Source of the DNA: Paraburkholderia panacisoli
GTDB taxonomy: Bacteria; Pseudomonadota; Gammaproteobacteria; Burkholderiales; Burkholderiaceae
Direction: 5' to 3'
Assembly: GCF_008369935.1 (NCBI RefSeq)
Contig: NZ_VTUZ01000002.1
Coordinates: forward strand, 372,001-436,000
DNA: 64,000 nt
Shown: positions 8,940 through 17,148 of the stretch, one piece after another
Layout: each line of letters opens with the position of its first letter
Position numbering within the stretch: the stretch's first letter is position 1
Position numbers and translations under genes: made by a program
The notes under the pieces: model-generated
Database searches by the model: none
What the model saw: the letters and a program-made list of their open reading frames with translations, nothing else
Told to the model about the DNA's origin: nothing

Positions 8940-9917
8940 TCAAAATCCGATCGGTTTTCGCCGATTTCCATGGTCCAGACGAATATCGCCGGCTTCGATC
9001 CGATCCCGCCCATCGATTCGCGCCGCACCGAAGCCGTTCAGAATCGCGCGTCGCATCTCACGCGGCGAAGCCAGCTTCAGCGCATCGAGCGCGGCGTCGC
9101 CGAGCACCTCGGGAAAACGCAGGCCCCAGTTGTGCGCCGAGCGGATCTCGTCATAGATCGCTTGCGCGATGCGCCGCGTGCCGTCGCGATCCGGCGGCGG
9201 AATTTCATACACATTCATCCGGTTCAGGATCGGCTCGGGAATCGAGCGCTCGTCGTTCGCCGTGGCGATCCAGATCACGTTGCCCGCATTGATCGGAATC
9301 TCGGCGAATTCGTCGATGAAACTCTGCGCGGTGTCGTGTTCGAGCAGCGCGTACAGCGCGCCGAGCGGATCGTATTGGGAATCGCCGGTGGCCTTGTCGA
9401 TTTCGTCGACGGCGATGACGGGGTTCGCATAGCTGCCGTTCACGAGCGCATCGAACACCTTGCCCGGCTTCGCGTTTTTCCATTGCGACGACGCGCCCGA
9501 CAGAATCCATCCCGCCGTCAACGAACTCATCGCCACGTATTGGTAAGCGGTGCCGAGCAGGCGCGCCAACTGTTTCGCGAAATGCGTCTTGCCGATCCCG
9601 GGATCGCCGAGCAGAAGGATCGGCATCAGTTCGAGCCGGTCTTCGGTCTCCAGGCACAGCGCGACCTGCTTGCGAATGTCGTCGAGCGGCACTGAAAAGT
9701 TGGGGAGCGCGTCGATCAGATCGTCGATCGACGGCATCCGGTTCGGCTTCACGCAAAAGCGCAGATTGCCTGTTTTCAGCATCTTTTCGTACGTTGCGCG
9801 CAGCGCCTCGTTCGCGCCTTCGCCGAGATCGTTCAGCGCGGTTTCGACCTGATCGAGGTCGTACACCCGGCTGAAAGACGCCACGGCGATTTCCTGTTTG
9901 ACCATTGCTGTTGTCAT
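8940..9917 (-). CDS. AAA family ATPase with a Lon-like core
   Basis: Cytoplasmic AAA+ protein of 325 aa. Walker A is GDPGIGKT at residues 104-111 and Walker B is IAVDEID at about 168-174. A sensor-like segment WIATANDE and an arginine-containing PEPILNRM follow. The segment from the P-loop to Walker B resembles the ATPase module of Lon protease, but there is no protease domain and the roughly 95-residue N-terminal part is unrecognised. No MoxR partner (VWA protein) or substrate gene is adjacent. The start at 9917 is preceded by GGGGTGAG. It could be a stand-alone chaperone-like ATPase; its client is unknown. Confidence 0.82.
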   Translation of the reverse strand: MTTAMVKQEIAVASFSRVYDLDQVETALNDLGEGANEALRATYEKMLKTGNLRFCVKPNRMPSIDDLIDALPNFSVPLDDIRKQVALCLETEDRLELMPILLLGDPGIGKTHFAKQLARLLGTAYQYVAMSSLTAGWILSGASSQWKNAKPGKVFDALVNGSYANPVIAVDEIDKATGDSQYDPLGALYALLEHDTAQSFIDEFAEIPINAGNVIWIATANDERSIPEPILNRMNVYEIPPPDRDGTRRIAQAIYDEIRSAHNWGLRFPEVLGDAALDALKLASPREMRRAILNGFGAARIDGRDRIEAGDIRLDHGNRRKPIGF

Positions 9918-10182
9918 CGCTCACCCCGTCTGGCTGGCCTTGCTGCGACGGCGCCTCGTGGCCGCCGTTTCAAGTCCAGTGTAACGACGACATATTCCCG
10001 TGCAAGCCAGCAGTCGTGCGGCTCTGCTGCTAACAACGGTTGTTTTCGACGCTTGTCGTCCTTATCTGCAATGCATTGTTGCTGAACCCGGCCCTGATCC
10101 AAGTGTCAGAAAAGCGTTGCAGCCATCGGGGGTAAGATGGCTCTCTGACCATTCGGGCCGAGTAGAGCCGGAGATCCCTTCT

Positions 10183-10686
10183 ATGTGGAAAACCAGTATC
10201 GTCGCCGTGCTGCTTGGCACCTCGTTGCTTGCAAACGCACAACAACGGCCGGCGCAGCAGGTTGTGCAATGGCAGTTACAGGTAATGCGCGACGGACAGC
10301 AGATCGATTCGTTCGACGGCACCACCACGGTCGGCCAGGCGCGCACGGATACGCATCACAAGACGGTGCAGCATAACGTCGGCTGTAAAGACCAGCCGGC
10401 CGGCAGCCTCGATCTGTCGCGCACGCTGACGGTCTCGCCGCTGCGGGCCGATACGAACGGGATCACGCTGTCGATCGACACGCAGGAGACGCTCGAAGAC
10501 GACGCCGCGCGGCAAACCGACATCGGCTGCAAGCTGCCGCCGCAGCCGCGCCAGGTGAACGCGAGCCATCCCGGTCTGACGGTTGCGCCGGGCCAATGGG
10601 CGAGCTGGACGATCGTCGACAAGGATCCGAACCTGGTCTACCGCGTGCGTGCGAGTCTCGCGGACGGCGCCAGTAATGCAAATTGA
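10183..10686 (+). CDS. Secreted hypothetical protein
   Basis: 167 aa and not recognised as a named family. Residues 1-19 are a Sec signal peptide (MWKTSIVAVLLGTSLLANA). The mature protein has two cysteines (in VGCKDQP and IGCKLPP) that could form a disulfide and looks rich in beta structure, so a periplasmic soluble domain is likely. The ATG at 10183 follows GGAG by nine bases. The open frame extends upstream to 10000 without a ribosome site. The next gene, on the same strand 88 bases later, is a YbhP-like phosphodiesterase; no functional link can be shown. Confidence 0.75.
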   Translation: MWKTSIVAVLLGTSLLANAQQRPAQQVVQWQLQVMRDGQQIDSFDGTTTVGQARTDTHHKTVQHNVGCKDQPAGSLDLSRTLTVSPLRADTNGITLSIDTQETLEDDAARQTDIGCKLPPQPRQVNASHPGLTVAPGQWASWTIVDKDPNLVYRVRASLADGASNAN

Positions 10687-10774
10687 TCGTTGATGAGAGC
10701 GAAGCGCGAACCTACAGCCGAACGCGACGCGCGCACAACCGAAGCCTTCAAACAGAACACGTGGATAACGCGGC

Positions 10775-11572
10775 ATGCGAAACCCAGAAGAATTGATCCG
10801 CGAGAACCTCGCGCCGAACGATTTCGTCGCGGTGAGCTGGAACCTTCACAAAGGCCGCACACCGCTCGGCTTTCAGGCCTGGCAGGCCATGCAGCGCTGG
10901 GTCCAGTCGACCCACGCGGACGCCTATTTCCTGCAGGAAGCGATGGCACGGCGCATGCCGTCGCCGATGCTGGCGAGCAGTTTCGGCGCGCCGATCGGCG
11001 ATCCGCTGAACGATGTCTGGCACTGCCAGGCCACGGAAATCGCCCGTGCGCTCGAACTCGAAGTGGCGCTCGGCCCGAACGTGTTCAAGCCGTCGTGGCG
11101 GCATGGCAATGCAATTTTGTCGCCGCATCCGCTCGATCTCGGCGGACGCTGGGACATCTCCGCGCATCGCTTCGAAAAGCGTGGCTTGCTGGTGGCGAGG
11201 GCGACCTTCGGCGGTCACTCGGTCACGCTGCTGTGCGCGCACCTTGCGCTCACGCGGCCGGCGCGCTTGCGGCAGATGAACTGGATCGCGCACTGGATCG
11301 AGAAAGAAGCACCCGACGGTCCGCTGGTGCTGGCCGGTGACTTCAACGACTGGCGCAATGACTCGGTGCCGCTGTTTCGCGAGCATGGTCTGCACGAGGT
11401 GGCGACGCTGCTCGGCGAGTCGGGCCGCACTTTCCCTGCCTTCTCGCCGGCGCTTGCGCTCGACAAGATGTTCGTGCGCGGCATGCAGCCCATCGAATGG
11501 ATTCAGCCGACGCAGGAAACCGCGTGGCTGTCTGATCATTTGCCATATATGGCGCGCTTGCGGGTGGAGTGA
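10775..11572 (+). CDS. Endonuclease/exonuclease/phosphatase family protein (YbhP-like)
   Basis: Metal-dependent phosphodiesterase fold of the EEP (DNase I-like) superfamily, 265 aa. Conserved pieces are VSWNLHKG near residue 25, a FLQEA segment near residue 50, LLCAHLAL, the metal-binding LAGDFNDW and the C-terminal catalytic LSDHLPY. In enterobacteria the related ybhP lies beside the cardiolipin synthase gene clsB, but no clsB is seen here. The substrate may be nucleic acid, a phospholipid headgroup or another phosphodiester. A strong terminator follows at 11598-11624. Confidence 0.85.
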   Translation: MRNPEELIRENLAPNDFVAVSWNLHKGRTPLGFQAWQAMQRWVQSTHADAYFLQEAMARRMPSPMLASSFGAPIGDPLNDVWHCQATEIARALELEVALGPNVFKPSWRHGNAILSPHPLDLGGRWDISAHRFEKRGLLVARATFGGHSVTLLCAHLALTRPARLRQMNWIAHWIEKEAPDGPLVLAGDFNDWRNDSVPLFREHGLHEVATLLGESGRTFPAFSPALALDKMFVRGMQPIEWIQPTQETAWLSDHLPYMARLRVE

Positions 11573-11597
11573 GTGGGTGGCGGGTTCAGATTTGAAT

Positions 11598-11624
11598 GGG
11601 CGGCGTGGCCGCCCTTTTGTTTTT
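11598..11624 (+). terminator. Rho-independent terminator after the EEP phosphodiesterase gene
   Basis: A 7-bp stem GGGCGGC (11598-11604) with GCCGCCC (11608-11614) closes a GTG loop and is followed by TTTTGTTTTT. It lies between the convergent EEP and epimerase genes. Confidence 0.85.
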
Positions 11625-11703
11625 ACTGAGCGCTAACGCTTGCCTGCTTGCGCTCCTGCACGCATCAGCGCGTCACTGCATCAGCGCGGACCGCGCGCCG
11701 CCC

Positions 11704-12684
11704 TCAGCCGCGCTGCGGCGTCCACGTCAAAGTCGCGGCGATCTCCTCGCCGGGCGCCAACACGCAGCCGCCCACCTGCTCACGCATGCCGACCGCGTTG
11801 AAGCAATCCGTGGTGTTCGTCACCGGCTCCACGCAGAGCTGCGCATCGTTGGCCGGAGCGAACACGACCAGGTGATCGAACGGAGCGTCGGCGGTCATCG
11901 TCAAGCGGCGGTGTTCGTCGGGCCACGCAATGGTCGCCTCGCGCGTCCAGTTGGCGAAGTTGTTGTCGAGATCGAACGCATCGGGCGACATGCCTTCACG
12001 CAACGCGTCGACTGCGGGATGCGGGCCGAGATGCGTCGGCAGCACGTCGGCGTCGGCATGCCACATCGCTTGCACGTCGGCGTACACGCGGGTTTGCGCC
12101 GTGCGCGGATAGTACGGGTGATGCCCCATGCCGAACGGCATCGGCCGCACGGCCAGATTTTGCGCGGACAGCGTGACGCACAGCGCACCGCCGCGCAACT
12201 CGATCCGCTGTTGCGCCCGGTAGCGAAACGGCCAGTCGCCGGGCACTCGCGGATCAGGCTCGTGCTCGAAGTGCAAGTCCACCGAACCATCGCTACGCGC
12301 CCCCACCTGCCAGGGATGCCGCCACGCATTGCCATGCAGCGCGTGCGCGAAGCGCGAGTCGTTGCCGGCGAGGTCGACGGTGCCGCCGCCGAATTCGAAA
12401 CGCGCGTCGCGAATCCGGTTGCAGTACGGAAACAGCGGGAAACTCGCCATCCGCAGCGGATCACGCTGCTCGAACGCCGCATGCGCAGCCGGCCGCAGCC
12501 AATGCAGCGGGCCATCGGTTGTGATCTCGTAAAAGGCCGCGAGCGCGCCGCCTACGCCGGGCGCGATCACCGCCCGCAGCGCGCCCGCCGTCAGCGTGAC
12601 GAGCGTGGCAGCGATGGCGGGATCATCGAGCCACGCGAGTTCGGTGGCGGGCGGTCGGATCGGATTCAAGGAAACGTCGCGCAT
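11704..12684 (-). CDS. Aldose 1-epimerase (galactose mutarotase family)
   Basis: Interconverts alpha and beta anomers of an aldose after uptake; about 326 aa. The epimerase fold is supported by FPLFPYCNRI, the substrate-binding histidine segments HALHGNAWRHPW and GMGHHPYYPR, and the late glutamate in CVEPVTN. It lies divergent to a LacI-type regulator and a sugar ABC importer, so it very likely serves the same sugar. I prefer the ATG at 12684. A 14-codon mini-ORF with a perfect AGGAG site ends two bases upstream and could couple translation into it. The frame stays open to 12780, but those extra residues look non-coding and lack ribosome sites. Confidence 0.85.
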   Translation of the reverse strand: MRDVSLNPIRPPATELAWLDDPAIAATLVTLTAGALRAVIAPGVGGALAAFYEITTDGPLHWLRPAAHAAFEQRDPLRMASFPLFPYCNRIRDARFEFGGGTVDLAGNDSRFAHALHGNAWRHPWQVGARSDGSVDLHFEHEPDPRVPGDWPFRYRAQQRIELRGGALCVTLSAQNLAVRPMPFGMGHHPYYPRTAQTRVYADVQAMWHADADVLPTHLGPHPAVDALREGMSPDAFDLDNNFANWTREATIAWPDEHRRLTMTADAPFDHLVVFAPANDAQLCVEPVTNTTDCFNAVGMREQVGGCVLAPGEEIAATLTWTPQRG

Positions 12685-12686
12685 TG

Positions 12687-12731
12687 TCAGAAAAGGCAGG
12701 GCCTCGGGCGGATGGCGGCATGAACGCGCAT
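12687..12731 (-). CDS. Possible 14-codon leader ORF translationally coupled to the epimerase gene
   Basis: Minus-strand ATG at 12731 preceded by AGGAGACACCG, a strong ribosome site. It encodes MRVHAAIRPRPCLF and stops with TGA two bases before the epimerase ATG. The epimerase has no ribosome site of its own, so re-initiation is a reasonable inference. The peptide has no recognised domain. Confidence 0.4.
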   Translation of the reverse strand: MRVHAAIRPRPCLF

Positions 12732-12844
12732 CGGTGTCTCCTGTGTCGACCATGAAAGTTAATTTCTGTGCCGCGCACATCGCGCGGCCGGCGGAGCGTC
12801 AAAGTCCGCGGGACCGAGAATCGCACGACAAAGTGAATCGGTCA

Positions 12845-12860
12845 ATATTATTAGTAATAA
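12845..12860. promoter_or_regulatory. Candidate operator 1 for the LacI-type regulator
   Basis: TTATTAGTAATAA at 12848-12860 is a perfect odd palindrome centred on G12854 and contains the core ATATTATTAGT (12845-12855). It lies between the divergent epimerase and regulator genes. The same core occurs at 12935-12945 and 14078-14088. Confidence 0.5.
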
Positions 12861-12934
12861 ATTTTCCGTAAGGGTTCGTTCGGCAAGCTCATCGGTTCCT
12901 CCCAAATGAGGGGTTTATGTACGTTGCCTGGCGC

Positions 12935-12945
12935 ATATTATTAGT
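12935..12945. promoter_or_regulatory. Candidate operator 2 (ATATTATTAGT)
   Basis: Second copy of the 11-base core, same orientation, 67 bases upstream of the LacI-type start. The right half of the palindrome is not conserved here. This copy could mediate autoregulation. Confidence 0.4.
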
Positions 12946-13011
12946 GGTACCGTCAGCACGAAGACGCCCCAGGCATCCCCCCGCTTTTGCGCCGCCGCAG
13001 CGCGACCCACA

Positions 13012-14094
13012 ATGAAAAAATCGACTCAACGCCGTCCGACCATGACCGACATCGCCAAGCTCACCGGCGTGTCGCAATCGACTGTCTCGCTGGTGCTGAA
13101 CAACGCCACCGGCGCGAAGTTCTCCGAGACCACCCGCGACAAGGTGCTGAAGGCCGCACACGATCTCGGCTACCGGCTGTCGTTGCGCGAGCCGGTTGCC
13201 GCTTCCGCCGACGAACGCAATCTGATCGTCTACCTGGCCGACGAAATCTCCACCAGCCCGCACCCGGTCGTCAACATCGACGGCGCGCGCGACGCGGCCT
13301 ATGCAAGCGGCAAGATGCTGGCGGTCTATTCGACGCACGGCAACGCCGATATCGAAAAGCAGGTGCTGGACACGGTCCTCGCGAATCCGAATGTGTTCGG
13401 CGTGATTTACGCAACCGTCTATACGCGCAAGGTGACGCTGCCGGCCGCGCTCTCGCAGGTGCCGACCGTGCTGTTGAACTGCTACACGGGCGAAGGCGGG
13501 TTTTCATCGGTGGTGCCGGCGGAAGTCGCGGGCGGTCATCTTGCCACCGAGCATCTGCTGCAAGCCGGGCATCGGCGGATCGGCTATATCAACGGCGAGC
13601 CGTGGCAGGACGCGTCGAAAGACCGCCTCAAGGGCTACCGCACGGCGCTCGCCACTGCCGACCTGCCCTACGCGCCGGAGCTGGTGCGCGACGGCGACTG
13701 GAGTTCGGGCCTCGGCTTCGAACTGACGCTCTCGCTGATGCGCGAAGCCAATCCGCCGACCGCGATTTTCTGCGCCAACGACCTCACCGCGATCGGCGCG
13801 ATCGAAGCGTTGAAGCAACTCGGCCTGCGCGTGCCCGAAGATGTGTCGGTGCTCGGCTACGACGACCAGGAAATCGCCCGCCACACACATCCGCCGCTCT
13901 CCACGGTGGTGCTGCCGAACTACGAGCTGGGACGCTGGGCCGTCGAAACGCTTCTGCAGGAAGAGCACAACCGCGCTGCTGGCGCCCCGGTGCGGCATCG
14001 GATGGTCAAGCTCGATGGACCGCTCGTCGAACGCGCGTCGGTGAGGGTAATTACCGAGGCAAAAACGCCAATAATTAATATTATTAGTGATTGA
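13012..14094 (+). CDS. LacI family transcriptional regulator of the sugar import regulon
   Basis: DNA-binding regulator of 360 aa. An N-terminal LacI-type helix-turn-helix spans about residues 10-33 (TMTDIAKLTGVSQSTVS), followed by the hinge and a periplasmic-binding-protein-like effector domain. The effector domain shows GYINGEPW, FCANDLTAIGAIEAL and GYDDQEIARHTHPPL, which are typical of the family. It sits between a divergent aldose epimerase and the importer operon, so it probably represses both until the sugar or a derivative binds. The start has no strong ribosome site. The last seven codons consist almost entirely of the AT-rich candidate operator at 14078-14088. Confidence 0.92.
   Translation: MKKSTQRRPTMTDIAKLTGVSQSTVSLVLNNATGAKFSETTRDKVLKAAHDLGYRLSLREPVAASADERNLIVYLADEISTSPHPVVNIDGARDAAYASGKMLAVYSTHGNADIEKQVLDTVLANPNVFGVIYATVYTRKVTLPAALSQVPTVLLNCYTGEGGFSSVVPAEVAGGHLATEHLLQAGHRRIGYINGEPWQDASKDRLKGYRTALATADLPYAPELVRDGDWSSGLGFELTLSLMREANPPTAIFCANDLTAIGAIEALKQLGLRVPEDVSVLGYDDQEIARHTHPPLSTVVLPNYELGRWAVETLLQEEHNRAAGAPVRHRMVKLDGPLVERASVRVITEAKTPIINIISD
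14078..14088. promoter_or_regulatory. Candidate operator 3, embedded in the 3' end of the regulator gene
   Basis: Third ATATTATTAGT copy, overlapping the codons for the last residues of the LacI-type protein. ATAATAAT about 10 bases further on gives a loose inverted partner. It lies about 130 bases upstream of the importer start codon, where an operator for that operon would be expected. Confidence 0.45.
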
Positions 14095-14216
14095 CCGATA
14101 ATAATTCCTGGTGGAATAATCGGCACGTCTGGTCCGGGGACGCATAGCGCCGCCGGCCGGCACAAACAACTCAAAAAGCAAATACAACCCTACCTCACCA
14201 GGTACTGGAGGAAGAC

Positions 14217-15236
14217 ATGGCGTCGCTCAACACGCAATCGCGCAAGCATGCGCGCAAGCAGCAGATTCGTCCGCTGGCAGGTTCGCTGCTGGCTCTGGCA
14301 ATCGGTTTCGGCGTCGCCACCGCGCACGCCGACGACGCGTTGCCGAAGTTGGTCACCAAGACCCCGTTGAAGGTCGGCTTCGCGCAGACCGAAAGCAACA
14401 ACCCATGGCGTCTCGCGGAAACCAAGAGCTTCAAGGACGTCGCGGCCAAATGCGGCTGGCAGATCGTGATGACCGACGCCAACGGCTCCAACTCCAAACA
14501 GGTCTCCGACATTCAAAGCATGATCGCGCAGCACGTCGATCTGCTGGTGTTCCCGCCGCGCGAAGAAAAGCCGCTTGCGCCGATCGTGTTGCAGGCCAAA
14601 AAGGCCGGCATTCCGGTGATCCTGGTCGACCGTGATGTCGATCAATCGGTCGCCAAGGCGGGGCGCGACTACATCACGTTCATCGGCTCGGACTTCATCG
14701 ACCAAGGCCACCGCGCCGCCGACTGGCTCGTGAAGGCGACCAACGGCAAGGCGAAGATCATCGAACTGGAAGGCACGACCGGCGCGTCGGCCGCCAACGA
14801 TCGGAAGAAGGGCTTCGACGAAATCGTCGCGAAGAATCCGGGCATGACGATCATCGCGTCGCAAAGCGGCGACTTCGCGCGCGACAAGGGCCGTCAGGTG
14901 ATGGAAACGCTGTTGCAGGCGCATCCGGACGTCACCGCGGTCTACGCGCACAACGACGAAATGGCGCTCGGCGCGATCGCCGCGATCAAGGCCGCCGGCA
15001 AGCAGCCGGGCAAGGACATCCAGATCGTCACGATCGACGGCACCAAGGGCGGCATGGATGCGATCGCCGCCGGCGAACTCGGCGCGAGTGTGCAGTCGAG
15101 CCCGTTCTTCGGCCCGCTCGCCTGCGATGTCGCGCAGCGTTACGCGAAGGGCGAGAAGATCCCGACGTGGGTCAAGGTGTCCGACCGGTTCTACGACAAG
15201 AGCAACGTGCAGCAGAGCATGCAGTACGGCTATTGA
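14217..15236 (+). CDS. Sugar ABC transporter substrate-binding protein (YtfQ-like)
   Basis: Periplasmic sugar-binding protein of the type I (RbsB) fold, 339 aa, with an extended signal peptide ending near residue 38 (ATAHA). By memory of the family it is closest to E. coli YtfQ, the galactofuranose-binding protein. Shared features include VGFAQTESNNPWRLAETKS, the ELEGTTGASAANDRKKGF block, SQSGDF and VYAHNDEMALGAI. The start has a good GGAGG site. It is the first gene of the importer operon. Long hairpins follow at 15299-15394 before the ATPase gene, which would allow more of this protein than of the membrane parts. The ligand is probably a furanose sugar. Confidence 0.9.
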   Translation: MASLNTQSRKHARKQQIRPLAGSLLALAIGFGVATAHADDALPKLVTKTPLKVGFAQTESNNPWRLAETKSFKDVAAKCGWQIVMTDANGSNSKQVSDIQSMIAQHVDLLVFPPREEKPLAPIVLQAKKAGIPVILVDRDVDQSVAKAGRDYITFIGSDFIDQGHRAADWLVKATNGKAKIIELEGTTGASAANDRKKGFDEIVAKNPGMTIIASQSGDFARDKGRQVMETLLQAHPDVTAVYAHNDEMALGAIAAIKAAGKQPGKDIQIVTIDGTKGGMDAIAAGELGASVQSSPFFGPLACDVAQRYAKGEKIPTWVKVSDRFYDKSNVQQSMQYGY

Positions 15237-15298
15237 TCGAGAAGCAATAGAAAGACAAGCGCCCCAAGGGGACTCGTTTCACGGCGTTGCAGCAGGAA

Positions 15299-15394
15299 GT
15301 CACCCGCCTTTGAAAAACGTCTCCTCGGTAGGCGGGTGACGGGAAGGGTTCGAAGCGACGCGCCCGTGATTGCACGGACCGTCGCTTCGCTTTT
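15299..15394 (+). promoter_or_regulatory. Two hairpins between binding-protein and ATPase genes (attenuator or mRNA stabiliser)
   Basis: First hairpin: GTCACCCGCC at 15299-15308 pairs perfectly with GGCGGGTGAC at 15331-15340. Second hairpin: CGAAGCGACG at 15351-15360 pairs with CGTCGCTTCG at 15380-15389, with a nested CCGTG/CACGG stem, and is followed by CTTTTA. The second resembles a leaky terminator. Both lie in a 277-base gap inside the operon. Confidence 0.65.
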
Positions 15395-15513
15395 ATGCGG
15401 CGTAACATGGCTCGACCGCGAAGCTTCGAACACGCCCCTGCATCCAGCCCGGACCCGCACGGCGATACATCCCCGTGCGAGCCTGTGCAGCACCCGCATC
15501 AGGAGGACTCCCC

Positions 15514-17148
15514 GTGACGGAATCCGGCAAAGAGACGCCACACTCCCCCCTCGCCCGTTCGCCGCTGCTCGAGATGCAGGACATCGGCATCAGCTTTGGC
15601 GGCGTGCCCGCGCTGCGCGGCGCCAATCTGAGCGTCGCCGCCGGCGAAGTGCACGCGCTGATCGGCCAGAACGGCGCCGGCAAATCGACCATGATCAAGA
15701 TACTGACCGGAGCGTATCGGCGCGGCGCGGGCAGCGTGCGTTTCGAAGGCCAGGAAGTCGATTTCCGCACGCCAAAGCAGGCGCGCGAAGCCGGCATCAG
15801 CACGATCTATCAGGAGATCAACCTGGTGCCGTTCCGCTCGGTGGCGGAAAACATTTTTCTCGGCCGCGAGCCGCGCCGCTTCGGCCTGATCGATTGGCGC
15901 GCGGTGCAGCAGCGCGCTAGCGCGCTGCTCGAATCGTTCGGCTTGCAGATCGACGTGAAGAAGCCGGTCGGCCGCTATTCGACCGCGATCCAGCAGATGG
16001 TGGCGCTCGCGCGCGCGGTGTCGTCGGACGCGAAGATGGTAATCATGGACGAGTCCACTTCGTCGCTCGACGAACGCGAAGTGGAGCTGCTCTTCACCGT
16101 GGTGCGCAAGCTGCGCGACGACGGCCGCGCGGTGATCTTCGTGTCGCACCGGCTCGACGAGCTTTACGCGCTGTGCGACCGCGTCACCGTGATGCGCGAC
16201 GGCCAGACCGTCGCGCAAAGCACGATGGCGGAGATGGACAAGCTACAACTCGTCACGACGATGCTGGGCCGCACGCTGGCCGCCGTCGTCCAGGAAGACA
16301 CTGCCTCGCGCGAAGCGAACCTCGCGCGGCGCGGCAAGCAGGCCATTGCGGCCACGCATGTGAGCGCGCATCCGAAGGTGAGCGACGTGTCGCTCGAAGT
16401 GCACGCTGGCGAAGCCGTGGGTCTCGCGGGCCTGCTCGGCTCGGGCCGCACGGAGACCATGCGGCTGATGTTCGGCGCCGATCCGCTGGAGCAGGGGTCG
16501 CTGTCGATCGGCGGCGCAGCCGTCACATTGAAGTCGCCGCAGGACGCGATCGCGCGCGGCCTCGCGTATCTCACCGAGGACCGCAAGGGCGAAGGCATCG
16601 TGCCCGAGCTGTCGGTGCGCGACAACCTCACGCTGGTCTGCCTGCGCACGCTTGCGAGGAACGGCGTGGTCGACGTGAAGAAGCAGCAGGCGATCGTCGA
16701 GCGCTTCATCGCGTCGCTCGGCATCAAGCTGCGCTCCGCCGATCAGCCGATCCGCGAACTGTCCGGCGGCAATCAGCAGAAGGTGCTGCTGGCGCGCTGG
16801 CTGGCCGCCGAGCCGTCGCTGCTGCTGCTCGACGAACCGACGCGCGGCATCGACGTCGGCGCCAAGGCCGATGTCGCGAAGATCGTGCGCGAGTTGCGCG
16901 ACGCGGGCCTGGCGGTGCTGTTGTCCGCGTCCGAACTCGAAGAACTGACCGCGGTGGCCGACCGCGCGGTCGTGATCCGCGACGGCCGCACGGTCGCCGA
17001 ACTGAACGGCGCCGAGATGAGCGAGACCGCGATCATGGATGCCATCGCCTACGGCAGCGAAGGCCATTCGCAACTGGCCGACGCCGCGCAAACGGCTAAC
17101 GCCGCCCATATCGAAGACGCGTTGGAGGGCGACCGTCATGGCGCTTAA
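15514..17148 (+). CDS. Sugar ABC transporter ATP-binding protein (YtfR-like)
   Basis: Energises sugar import; 544 aa with two ABC modules, as in RbsA/YtfR. The first Walker A is GQNGAGKST at residues 51-59. The first module has the degenerate signature YSTAIQQM usual for this family, with Walker B VIMDEST. The second module has a reduced P-loop (GLLGSGRTE), an intact LSGGNQQKV signature and LLLDEPTRG. GTG at 15514 is chosen because AGGAGG precedes it by seven bases. The frame to 15475 is not needed. It overlaps the next permease gene by 11 bases. Confidence 0.92.
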   Translation: MTESGKETPHSPLARSPLLEMQDIGISFGGVPALRGANLSVAAGEVHALIGQNGAGKSTMIKILTGAYRRGAGSVRFEGQEVDFRTPKQAREAGISTIYQEINLVPFRSVAENIFLGREPRRFGLIDWRAVQQRASALLESFGLQIDVKKPVGRYSTAIQQMVALARAVSSDAKMVIMDESTSSLDEREVELLFTVVRKLRDDGRAVIFVSHRLDELYALCDRVTVMRDGQTVAQSTMAEMDKLQLVTTMLGRTLAAVVQEDTASREANLARRGKQAIAATHVSAHPKVSDVSLEVHAGEAVGLAGLLGSGRTETMRLMFGADPLEQGSLSIGGAAVTLKSPQDAIARGLAYLTEDRKGEGIVPELSVRDNLTLVCLRTLARNGVVDVKKQQAIVERFIASLGIKLRSADQPIRELSGGNQQKVLLARWLAAEPSLLLLDEPTRGIDVGAKADVAKIVRELRDAGLAVLLSASELEELTAVADRAVVIRDGRTVAELNGAEMSETAIMDAIAYGSEGHSQLADAAQTANAAHIEDALEGDRHGA

